A DNA stretch of 5,081 nt, from NCBI GenBank assembly GCA_026002715.1, contig BOCC01000144.1, positions 1 to 5,081 of the forward strand, written 5' to 3'. The first letter of the stretch is position 1. Every line of letters begins with the position of its first letter. The position numbers and the translations under genes are program-made. Origin of the DNA: Synergistales bacterium (GTDB taxonomy: Bacteria; Synergistota; Synergistia; Synergistales; Aminobacteriaceae). Positions 1 through 5,081 of this stretch are shown here, one piece after another. The notes under the pieces are model-generated. The model did not search any database. It worked only from the letters and a program-made list of their open reading frames with translations, and was not told the DNA's origin.

Positions 1-385
1 GCTCCCAGGGTTTTATCTCCGCGTCGGCCTTTATAAACTTGATTTTTTCAAGAGATTCCTTTGTGAAAATCTTTTTCGTGTCGCCCGAGAAAACCGCCAC
101 GACCACGCTTTCCGCGCCGTCGTCTTCGAGGCAGTTCAAGAGAGAAGGCGAAAAAGGCCCGAGCGCCTCCGCGCCCTCTATGACGCTCAGGGTTTTTTCT
201 GAGAAAAGCCCGCCGCTGCGGGAGGCCGACAAAACGTCCGTCCAGGGCGAGTCCGACGCGCTTTTGAACGACGTGGCCTCCACCTTGCCGACGAGGTCGT
301 AGCCCTTTTTGGCGAGGTCTGAGATGAGTTCCTCTAATTTACGTCTCTGGGCCTCGTGTCCTTCGATGGCTATTAAACGCGGCAT
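1..385 (-). CDS. holA: Probable DNA polymerase III delta subunit, N-terminal part (3' end cut by the window)
   Basis: The first 128 residues are visible, starting MPRLIAIEGHEAQRRKLEEL. The ATG at 385-383 is preceded by a good ribosome site, GGGAGG, eight bases upstream. The stretch LFSEKTLSVIEGAEALG near residues 60-75, then a beta-strand-like VVVAVFSGDTKK and a closing IKPWE, follow the pattern of HolA (an early 'lFgekrLvvv.na' block and a later 'kpwe'). HolA is the clamp-loader subunit that opens the beta sliding clamp during chromosome replication. It belongs to the AAA+ fold but lacks a working Walker A site, and none is seen here. The gene begins 23 bp after the leuS stop with no terminator between, so the two are probably cotranscribed. 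In E. coli holA also lies near leuS. The assignment rests on weak pattern similarity in a fast-diverging family; a hypothetical protein is the alternative. Confidence 0.7.
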   Translation of the reverse strand, partial: MPRLIAIEGHEAQRRKLEELISDLAKKGYDLVGKVEATSFKSASDSPWTDVLSASRSGGLFSEKTLSVIEGAEALGPFSPSLLNCLEDDGAESVVVAVFSGDTKKIFTKESLEKIKFIKADAEIKPWE

Positions 386-408
386 GGACGTCGCCTCCCG
401 TCACATCC

Positions 409-2919
409 TCAACCTTTTATTACGATATTCACGAGTTTATCTGGCACTACGATGGTCTTTACTATCTCCGCGCCTGACACTCGCTCTTTGACAGCGAGAT
501 CGTTCATCACCGTATCTTTGAGCTTCGCCTCATCGAGACCGGCGGGGAGGGTCATTTTTACCCTCACCTTGCCGTTTATCTGAACCACTATGACGACGGA
601 GTCCGCCGTCAACGCGTCGTTATCATACGCCGGCCAAGGGGACGTCGAAAGGAGCGTGTCGTGACCCAACATCTGCCAAAGCTCCTCGGCCAAGTGCGGG
701 CTGAAGGGCGAAAGACAGCTCAGGAGCGTATCCACGGCCTCGCGTCTCAGGGCGCGAGCGGCGTCGTCTGTCGCCTTGAACGTATAAAGCGCGTTCGTCA
801 GCTCCATGAGGCGGGCTATCGCGGTGTTGAACTGCTTTTCGACGTCTATGTCGCGCGTCACGGCGAGAATCGTGCTGTGGATTTTGCGCTTGAAGTCGCG
901 GTGCGTCGTCTCCTTCAAGTCAGTCATCTGGACGCGGGGGAGCGGTGACGCCTTGAGGTCGTCTAAGTTGTCCTCCACGAAACGCCAAACGCGAGACAGG
1001 AAGCGGCTGGCGCCCTCGACGCCCTCTTCTGACCAGTCGAGGTCGTTTTGCGGCGGGGCGGCGAAGAGGATGAAGAGGCGCACCGTGTCAGCGCCGTATT
1101 TGTTCACTATCTCCGTCGGGTCGACGACGTTGCCGAGGGACTTCGACATTTTGGCTCCGTCTTTTATGACCATGCCCTGAGTCAGGAGGTTGGTGAATGG
1201 CTCGCGAAGGTCCTTTTTGAGAAGGCCGATGTCCGACAAAAACATCGTGAAAAAGCGCGCGTAGATCAGGTGAAGGCAAGCGTGCTCTATGCCTCCGATG
1301 TATTGATCCACCGGCATCCAGTAGTCCGTGTCTTCGGGGTTGAAAGCGCCTTTGTCGTAGCGATCGGGGGCGACGGACGAGCAGTATCTTTCAAAATACC
1401 AGGAAGAGCAGAAGAAGGTGTCCATAGTGTCGGCCTCGCGCCGCGCGGGCGAGCCGCAGACGGGGCAGGTCGTGTTGAGCCATTCCGGGATGTCGAGAAG
1501 CGGCGAGCGCCCTACGTCCGTCACCTCCACGTCCTCGGGCAGCAACACGGGCAGCTGCTCCTCCGGCACCGGCACGAAGCCGCATTTGGGACAGTGAACG
1601 AACGGAATAGGCGTCCCCCAGTACCTTTGGCGCGATATGAGCCAGTCGCGGAGGCGGAAATTTATCTCGCGCTTGCAGTAGCCCTTTTGTTCGCCCCAGT
1701 CTATCATCGCCTCAATGGCCTTTTGTGTGGGAAGGCCGTCGAACTCACCGGAGTTACACGTCGTCCCGTCGTCCACAAAGGCCGCCTTCATCGTTTGGCC
1801 GTCTAAATGCTCGCCGTCGGGCTGAATAACGGGTATTATCTCTATGCCGTACTTTCGGGCGAAGTCGAAGTCGCGCTGGTCGTGCGCCGGGACACCCATT
1901 ATGGCGCCGGTGCCGTAGTCCATCAGGATATAATTGGCTATCCAGATGGGGACGGGCTTGCCGGTGACCGGGTGTTTGCCCGAAAAGGGCGTCTTGAAGC
2001 CTAATTTTTCGCCGCCTGCGTCTGAGCGTTCTATCGAGCTTTGGGCGGAACAGCGCGCCACGAACTCCGACATCGCGCGCGACTCGGCCTCTGGCAAACG
2101 CGAGAGCATTTTATGCACAAGCTCGTGCTCAGGCGCGAGGGCTATGAACGTGATGCCGTAAACCGTGTCAAACCTTGTAGTGAACGCGTCTATGGTGTAG
2201 TCGAGCTCCGGGAGCCCAAACGACAGTTTGGCACCCTCAGACCGTCCTATCCAGTTGCGCTGCATTATGCGGACGCGCTCGGGCCAGCCTTTCAGCTCCG
2301 TGTCGATGTTGTCGAGAAGCTCCTGCGCGTAGTCCGTTATCTTGATGAACCACTGCTCGAGGTTCTTCTTGGTGACGGGCGTGCCGCAGCGCCAGCATTC
2401 GCCGCCGTTTACGACCTGCTCGTTAGCCAGCACCGTGCCGCATTTTTCGCACCAGTTCACGGGAGAGTACTTGCGGTAGACGAGGCCATGCCTGTACATC
2501 TGAAGGAAAAGCCACTGGTTCCAGCGGTAATATGACGGATTGCAGCTCTCGACGCGGCGGCGCCAGTCGTAGCTGTAGCCCATACGCTTGAGCTGAGCGG
2601 TCATATGCTCGATGTTCTGCCATGTCCAGTCGTGAGGCTTGGTTTTATATTTGATGGCCGCGTTTTCGGCCGGCATTCCGAAGGCGTCGAAGCCCATCGG
2701 GTAGAGGACGTTCATACCCTTTTTGCGCAGGAAGCGCGCGAGCATGTCCCCCATAGAATAATTGCGGACGTGCCCCATGTGCAGGGCCCCGCTCGGGTAG
2801 GGAAACATCTCAAGACAGTAAAACTTGGGCTTCTCAGAGTTCGTCTCCACCTCGAAACTTTTTTTCTCTTCCCATATTTTTTGCCATTTAGATTCTATAG
2901 TCTGAAAATCGTAGCCCAT
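409..2919 (-). CDS. leuS: Leucyl-tRNA synthetase, bacterial type
   Basis: A complete class I aminoacyl-tRNA synthetase of 836 residues that charges tRNA-Leu with leucine in the cytoplasm. The HIGH motif appears as HMGH at residues 47-50 and the KMSKS loop at 590-594. A zinc-type cysteine set lies at C157/C160 and C175/C178, and a second set at C443/C446 and C485/C488. The CP1 editing domain has the threonine-rich TTRFDT at 247-252 and the GVPAHDQRD block at 342-350, whose aspartate (D347) corresponds to the residue that anchors the amino group of the mischarged amino acid, so proofreading looks intact. The C-terminal part has an anticodon-binding helical domain (about 670-760) and the LeuRS tail with VVQINGKVR at 778-786. 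The length is normal for the family. The ATG start is preceded by AAGGGGGA about ten bases upstream. It probably leads an operon with holA. Confidence 0.98.
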   Translation of the reverse strand: MGYDFQTIESKWQKIWEEKKSFEVETNSEKPKFYCLEMFPYPSGALHMGHVRNYSMGDMLARFLRKKGMNVLYPMGFDAFGMPAENAAIKYKTKPHDWTWQNIEHMTAQLKRMGYSYDWRRRVESCNPSYYRWNQWLFLQMYRHGLVYRKYSPVNWCEKCGTVLANEQVVNGGECWRCGTPVTKKNLEQWFIKITDYAQELLDNIDTELKGWPERVRIMQRNWIGRSEGAKLSFGLPELDYTIDAFTTRFDTVYGITFIALAPEHELVHKMLSRLPEAESRAMSEFVARCSAQSSIERSDAGGEKLGFKTPFSGKHPVTGKPVPIWIANYILMDYGTGAIMGVPAHDQRDFDFARKYGIEIIPVIQPDGEHLDGQTMKAAFVDDGTTCNSGEFDGLPTQKAIEAMIDWGEQKGYCKREINFRLRDWLISRQRYWGTPIPFVHCPKCGFVPVPEEQLPVLLPEDVEVTDVGRSPLLDIPEWLNTTCPVCGSPARREADTMDTFFCSSWYFERYCSSVAPDRYDKGAFNPEDTDYWMPVDQYIGGIEHACLHLIYARFFTMFLSDIGLLKKDLREPFTNLLTQGMVIKDGAKMSKSLGNVVDPTEIVNKYGADTVRLFILFAAPPQNDLDWSEEGVEGASRFLSRVWRFVEDNLDDLKASPLPRVQMTDLKETTHRDFKRKIHSTILAVTRDIDVEKQFNTAIARLMELTNALYTFKATDDAARALRREAVDTLLSCLSPFSPHLAEELWQMLGHDTLLSTSPWPAYDNDALTADSVVIVVQINGKVRVKMTLPAGLDEAKLKDTVMNDLAVKERVSGAEIVKTIVVPDKLVNIVIKG

Positions 2920-2960
2920 ACCAAAATTTCCCCCTTACTTGAAAAACGAAACGAAAATAA

Positions 2961-2989
2961 TTTATTATATTATGAATATCTGGTATAAT
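2961..2989 (+). promoter_or_regulatory. Extended -10 promoter for the plus-strand RNA
   Basis: TGGTATAAT at 2981-2989 is a perfect -10 hexamer with the TGn extension. A weak -35 (TTTATT, 2961-2966) sits 17 bases upstream. Predicted start is about 2994-2997, exactly where the structured plus-strand RNA begins. The element overlaps the T-tract of the minus-strand terminator and the candidate leuS -35 and -10 region, so the two directions could interfere. Confidence 0.6.
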
Positions 2990-2992
2990 AAA
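2964..2992 (-). promoter_or_regulatory. Candidate leuS promoter
   Basis: A perfect TATAAT lies at 2969-2964 on the minus strand. Seventeen bases upstream is only a weak -35 (TTTATT, 2992-2987). Transcription would begin near 2957 and leave a leader of about 38 bases before leuS. The site lies downstream of the Rho-independent terminator at 2986-3017, so leuS could be expressed independently of upstream transcripts. The region is AT-rich, so a chance -10 match is possible. Confidence 0.5.
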
Positions 2993-3017
2993 AACCGCTT
3001 GGGGGAGAAGCAAGCGG
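2986..3017 (-). terminator. Rho-independent terminator ending the minus-strand peptide transcript
   Basis: On the minus strand CCGCTTG (3017-3011) pairs perfectly with CAAGCGG (3001-2995) around a nine-base loop, and is followed at once by TTTTTATTA (2994-2986). It lies 78 bases after the stop of the small peptide gene and 66 bases before leuS. It would end the peptide transcript and any read-through from the HD-GYP operon, or it could act as an attenuator of leuS. Confidence 0.8.
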
Positions 3018-3168
3018 GTAGTTCAGTTGCGGTTTTGAGCTGCCCGGTGAGGCTCTATCCTCACCGAGGCTTACGCCCAAGTAAAGAATCGACAATTACG
3101 CTTTGAGAAGCCGAAGAAGTTCGGCGGTGGCTCGTATTAGCTCTGCTAAAGCTAATACGAGTTTTGTT
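2996..3168 (+). ncRNA. Structured antisense RNA opposite the small peptide gene (unrecognised)
   Basis: A transcript of about 170 bases is predicted from the extended -10 promoter at 2981-2989 to the terminator at 3131-3170. Three features argue for a real plus-strand RNA. The 10-bp stem GGGTAGTTCA/TGAGCTGCCC (3016-3025/3036-3045) is complete only on this strand, where two pairs are G-U; the minus copy has C-A mismatches instead. The 11-bp hairpin at 3131-3161 has a T-tract only on this side. Further hairpins pack the whole length: GGTGAGG/CCTCACC (3046-3052/3059-3065) and GCCGAA/TTCGGC (3110-3115/3120-3125). CTTGGG (2999-3004) can pair with CCCAAG (3076-3081) to close a three-way junction. 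No open frame with a ribosome site is seen in it. It is complementary to the last 24 or so codons of the minus-strand peptide gene and to its 3' UTR, so an antisense antitoxin-like role is inferred. I could not match it to 6S, SRP, tmRNA or a riboswitch class. Confidence 0.6.
2999..3081 (+). other. Predicted three-way junction in the plus-strand RNA
   Basis: CTTGGG/CCCAAG closes the element. AAGC (3008-3011 or 3012-3015) with GCTT (3069-3072) can extend it inward. Two hairpins, 3016-3045 and 3046-3065, sit side by side with no unpaired base between them, so they could stack coaxially. The closing stem competes with a second pairing of the RNA 5' end, CCGCTTG/CAAGCGG (2995-3001/3011-3017), so two alternative folds are possible. 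Pairing was done by eye with no energy calculation. Confidence 0.45.
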
Positions 3169-3200
3169 ATGGCCACTATCAGCCTTGTCAACCTCGCCAC
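3096..3200 (-). CDS. 34-residue leucine-rich amphipathic peptide, possible type I toxin or leader peptide
   Basis: The frame runs from GTG at 3200-3198 to TAA at 3098-3096. It begins MARLTRLIVAITKLVLALAE and ends in a leucine-rich ELLRLLKA. AAAGGAGGTGATT, a near-complete match to the 16S anti-Shine-Dalgarno, lies just upstream, with seven bases between GGAGG and GTG; this is the strongest ribosome site in the window and the main reason to call the gene. The product has ten Leu, seven Ala, four Arg, two Lys and two Glu, giving a net charge near +4. Charged residues at 3, 6, 13, 20, 23, 27 and 30 fall on one face of a helix, so a cationic amphipathic or membrane-active helix is likely. There is no cysteine and no recognisable family. 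An antisense RNA covers its 3' half. A toxin of a type I system is the favoured inference; a leucine leader peptide for leuS is the alternative. Confidence 0.65.
   Translation of the reverse strand: MARLTRLIVAITKLVLALAELIRATAELLRLLKA
3131..3170 (+). terminator. Rho-independent terminator of the plus-strand RNA
   Basis: CTCGTATTAGC (3131-3141) pairs perfectly over 11 bp with GCTAATACGAG (3151-3161) around a nine-base loop, followed by TTTTGTTAT (3162-3170). On the other strand the same hairpin is followed by CCACCGCC, not a T-tract, so it works as a terminator only for plus-strand transcription. It lies wholly inside the small peptide gene, opposite codons 14 to 23. Confidence 0.8.
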
Positions 3201-3205
3201 GCAAT

Positions 3206-3230
3206 CACCTCCTTTCGGAGGTGTACCTCC
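3206..3230 (-). promoter_or_regulatory. Ribosome-site-sequestering hairpin with a competing upstream strand
   Basis: In the minus-strand mRNA CACCTCC (3223-3217) pairs perfectly with GGAGGTG (3212-3206) around a GAAA tetraloop (3216-3213). The 3' arm is the Shine-Dalgarno site of the peptide gene, so ribosome binding should be blocked. Just upstream a second GGAGGT (3230-3225) can pair with the same ACCTCC (3222-3217) through a very small loop, which would free the site. Two mutually exclusive states are therefore possible. Confidence 0.65.
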
Positions 3231-3273
3231 AGACAGTTACGCGCTAATGTTTCGCGCATCTCCCCGATTTTGT

Positions 3274-3279
3274 ATTATA
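3274..3279 (-). promoter_or_regulatory. Candidate -10 box for the small peptide gene
   Basis: A perfect TATAAT lies at 3279-3274 on the minus strand and overlaps the last codons and stop of the HD-GYP gene (TAA at 3277-3275). No convincing -35 is found 17 bases upstream, where GGGGGA is seen. Transcription would begin near 3267-3270, giving a leader of about 70 bases and a transcript of about 280 bases down to the terminator at 2986-3017. Without the -35 this could be a weak promoter or chance. Confidence 0.4.
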
Positions 3280-4360
3280 CACTAACCGCGGCGAACTCCC
3301 CCGATATGCGCTCGAACACATCTATCAAATCCGGGTCGAAGTGAGTGCCTTTCCCGTCGACGATAATCTTGACCGCCTCTTCGTGAGTAAAAGGTTTTTT
3401 GTACGGGCGTTCGGATACTAACGCGTCATACACGTCGACTATCGCGAGCAATCGTCCGGGGAGCGGTATATCCTTGCCTTTTAGGCCATATGGATAGCCC
3501 GAGCCGTTCCATTTTTCGTGGTGCGTTTCGGCAAGTATCTTCGCGTAATTCAAAAAGTCCTTATCCGTCGATATTTCCATCATGTGTTCTATGATCTCTT
3601 TGCCTTGCAGGGAATGCTTTCTCATCTCGGTGAACTCCTCGTCGGTGAGCTTGCCGGTCTTTTTTAAAACCAAGTCGCTGACCGCGATTTTGCCCACGTC
3701 GTGCAGCTGAGAGGAGCGCACCAACAAATCAATATCCCAGCCCATGTCGGCAAATTCTACGTATGACGCCTCGGCAACGATGGCCGACAAAAGAATCCGC
3801 AAATAGCGCTGTGTACGCACAATATGGCCGCCGGTATCGACGTCGCGCCGCTCCACAAGGTCGGCCATCGTTTGAAGTATGGCGGTTTGAAGGCTTCGTA
3901 TATCCTTAGTTTTTTCCTCGACCTTTTCCTGCAAAGTCGCGTTGAAACTGCGCATTTTTTTGTTCTGTTCCAATATCTGTCGTCGCTGAAATTCGAGCGT
4001 CAGATGAATTTCGACGCGCTTGTTCAGCAGTTCCGGCAAAAACGGCTTCGCGATATAATCGACGGCGCCCAGTCGCAACCCCTCAAGTTCGCTGGCGGGG
4101 TCGCTTTTCCCTGTGAGGAAGATGACGGGAATCTGTTCAGTTTTTACGGAGCTTTTCAGCCGCCTAATCGTTTCGTAGCCGTCTGTATCCGGCATATCGA
4201 CATCAAGCAATATGAGCTGCGGAGTGGTCTGTTTGAGCGCCTCGAACAGCTTTTCGGCTCCGGGCACGGTTATCACGGAATATTTTTCCTGCAGCGCGGC
4301 TTTCCCGGCTTTCAACGTCGCGATGTTGTCGTCTACCAATATAATTGTTTCGGCGGCCAC
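3275..4360 (-). CDS. Response regulator with REC and HD-GYP domains (c-di-GMP phosphodiesterase type)
   Basis: A two-domain protein of 361 residues from the chosen start. The receiver domain (about 4-120) has the acidic pair D10/D11, phosphoacceptor D53 in LLDVDMP, T83 in LTGKS and K105 in AKPF. A charged, coiled-coil-like linker (about 120-165) leads to the HD-GYP domain (about 165-350), with GGHIVRTQRY, the metal-binding HD pair H220/D221 in LHDVGKIAV, HH at 280-281, and GYP at 288-290 followed by PLPGRLLAIVDVYDAL. All expected catalytic residues appear present, so it should hydrolyse c-di-GMP under control of phosphorylation. The GTG at 4360-4358 was chosen because it starts MAAETIILVDDN, the usual receiver N-terminus, and has GGGTGA five bases upstream. 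A longer frame back to ATG at 4507 would overlap the kinase gene and add a non-receiver tail. GTG at 4369 is a close alternative. The gene lies 28 bp after the kinase, its likely partner. Confidence 0.93.
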   Translation of the reverse strand: MAAETIILVDDNIATLKAGKAALQEKYSVITVPGAEKLFEALKQTTPQLILLDVDMPDTDGYETIRRLKSSVKTEQIPVIFLTGKSDPASELEGLRLGAVDYIAKPFLPELLNKRVEIHLTLEFQRRQILEQNKKMRSFNATLQEKVEEKTKDIRSLQTAILQTMADLVERRDVDTGGHIVRTQRYLRILLSAIVAEASYVEFADMGWDIDLLVRSSQLHDVGKIAVSDLVLKKTGKLTDEEFTEMRKHSLQGKEIIEHMMEISTDKDFLNYAKILAETHHEKWNGSGYPYGLKGKDIPLPGRLLAIVDVYDALVSERPYKKPFTHEEAVKIIVDGKGTHFDPDLIDVFERISGEFAAVSV

Positions 4361-4388
4361 TCGAATCACCCGACTTTCAATAAAAAAT

Positions 4389-5081
4389 TTAATTGCTTCG
4401 CAAATTGCCGGCGGCTTTCTTTGCCGCCTCAAAATCGAACAGCAACACGGCGTCGGATATATCCGAGAGCGTCTTGACCGTTTGTTTGTCAAGAGCGTCT
4501 TTGTCAAGCGAGTCTATAATTTTGTCCGCCGTGACCCCATCCTTTATTTCAAGCGCCGAGAACAACTTCGTAATTATAGCACCGTCAAGCGTTTCAGTGG
4601 CTGACGGATTGTCTTTCTTCGGCAGAGCGTCGCTCACCTTCGCGATAAGCGCCGCAAGCTCTTCTCGGAAAACGGGGATATTTTGGCGTATGGAAAAATA
4701 CTCAGAGCTTTTCGCCGCTCCCTCGAGCTCGGCGGCTTTTTTGGATAAAGACACCGCGCCTATGGTCGCGAGAACGCTCTTCATCGAGTGAACATGCGTG
4801 GTGAAGGACTTCAGGTCGTCGCCTTCCTGAGGCGTATATTCGAGCAGCTCAAGCCGTACCTTCGCGTCATAGCAGAAAAGATCGAGAATGTCGATATAGT
4901 TTTTGTAGCCGCCGCAGAGCGTTATCGCCACGTCCACGTCCACGCCCTCGATAACTATTTTGCGGGCGTTCCGCTCTTCCGGCTCTGTCTTGATATTTTT
5001 GTCCGAGAATACGCGCTTTTCCTTTGGAATCCACTTGTTTATCGCTTCGTTCAGCTTCGGTATCTCGATGGGCTTCGCGAT
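4389..5081 (-). CDS. Hybrid sensor histidine kinase, C-terminal part (end of REC plus Hpt domain)
   Basis: The 5' part lies beyond the window; 230 residues are visible. The first 20 or so, IAKPIEIPKLNEAINKWIPK, are the end of a receiver domain, including the conserved KP after the final beta-strand. After a short linker comes an Hpt domain with VHSMKSVLATIGA, whose His (codon at 4790-4788) and the following Lys match the HxxK phosphotransfer motif. The tail (…DISDAVLLFDFEAAKKAAGNL) is an alpha-helical segment common at the end of such hybrid kinases. A frame opening at GTG 4943 within this stretch is not the true start, because the frame stays open upstream and encodes the receiver end. The sensor and kinase core are not visible. 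Phosphate is expected to pass from His to REC to Hpt and then to the downstream HD-GYP regulator. Confidence 0.88.
   Translation of the reverse strand: MAKPIEIPKLNEAINKWIPKEKRVFSDKNIKTEPEERNARKIVIEGVDVDVAITLCGGYKNYIDILDLFCYDAKVRLELLEYTPQEGDDLKSFTTHVHSMKSVLATIGAVSLSKKAAELEGAAKSSEYFSIRQNIPVFREELAALIAKVSDALPKKDNPSATETLDGAIITKLFSALEIKDGVTADKIIDSLDKDALDKQTVKTLSDISDAVLLFDFEAAKKAAGNLRSN

Noticed and set aside
1048..1806. Long plus-strand open frame of 252 codons
   Set aside because: It lies wholly antisense to leuS, whose motifs are intact, and has no family features; it is a codon-bias shadow, as are the other plus-strand frames opposite leuS and the signalling genes.
3012..3081. Degenerate tRNA
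   Set aside because: GGGTAGTTCAGTTGCGG recalls a tRNA D-arm, but there is no matching acceptor stem, T-arm or proper seven-base anticodon loop.
2996..3168. 6S RNA
   Set aside because: Length is right, but the ends do not pair into one long rod with a central bubble; the fold is a series of hairpins with a terminator.
3204..3216. Copy of the 16S rRNA 3' end (ATCACCTCCTTTC) on the plus strand
   Set aside because: It is simply the complement of the strong Shine-Dalgarno of the minus-strand peptide gene, and no other rRNA sequence is nearby.
3103..3285. Plus-strand frame of 60 codons across the intergenic region
   Set aside because: It runs through the terminator at 3131-3170, has no convincing ribosome site and is the antisense of the peptide gene and its leader.
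2920..3300. T-box riboswitch leader upstream of leuS
   Set aside because: Position before an aminoacyl-tRNA synthetase gene suggests it, but I see no T-box core sequence (GGGTGGNACCGCG type) before the terminator and no clear specifier stem.
4361..4507. N-terminal extension of the HD-GYP regulator back to ATG 4507
   Set aside because: It would overlap the kinase Hpt gene by over 100 bases and adds a low-complexity basic tail before a normal receiver start; GTG 4360 fits better.

Overview
The window comes from a bacterial chromosome, and every protein gene in it lies on the minus strand. The genes are a bacterial-type leucyl-tRNA synthetase (leuS) followed by the start of a probable DNA polymerase III delta gene (holA), and upstream of these the tail of a hybrid histidine kinase followed by a REC/HD-GYP response regulator. 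Tight gene packing, GTG starts and strong Shine-Dalgarno sites fit a bacterium of moderate GC. The style of the signalling proteins recalls anaerobic groups such as Synergistota or Clostridia-like lineages, but this assignment is a weak inference.

Layout in the direction of minus-strand transcription. Positions 5081 to 4389 hold the C-terminus of a hybrid sensor kinase, with the end of a receiver domain and a complete Hpt domain. Positions 4360 to 3275 hold a response regulator with a c-di-GMP phosphodiesterase-type HD-GYP output. The two are 28 bp apart and probably form one phosphorelay that lowers c-di-GMP. Positions 3274 to 2920 lie between the long genes and are described below. Positions 2919 to 409 hold leuS and 385 to 1 hold the 5' part of probable holA, 23 bp apart, so they are probably cotranscribed.

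The 355-bp gap between the regulator and leuS is the most interesting part. On the minus strand it encodes an unrecognised 34-residue, leucine-rich, cationic amphipathic peptide. Its very strong ribosome binding site is locked in a hairpin with a GAAA loop, and its transcript would end at a Rho-independent terminator. On the plus strand there is an extended -10 promoter, about 170 nt of highly structured RNA and a second Rho-independent terminator that lies inside the peptide gene. The plus-strand RNA is therefore antisense to the 3' half of the peptide gene and its 3' UTR. This convergent, 3'-overlapping arrangement resembles type I toxin-antitoxin modules such as txpA/RatA and bsrG/SR4, although the peptide itself matches no family I can name. 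Two alternatives remain: that the minus strand is a leucine-codon attenuator for leuS, or that the plus-strand RNA is an independent structured RNA.

The kinase/HD-GYP pair, the small antisense module and the leuS-holA operon appear to be three separate transcription units. The boundaries are compact: the peptide gene's candidate -10 box overlaps the HD-GYP stop codon, and the antisense promoter overlaps both the peptide terminator and the candidate leuS promoter.
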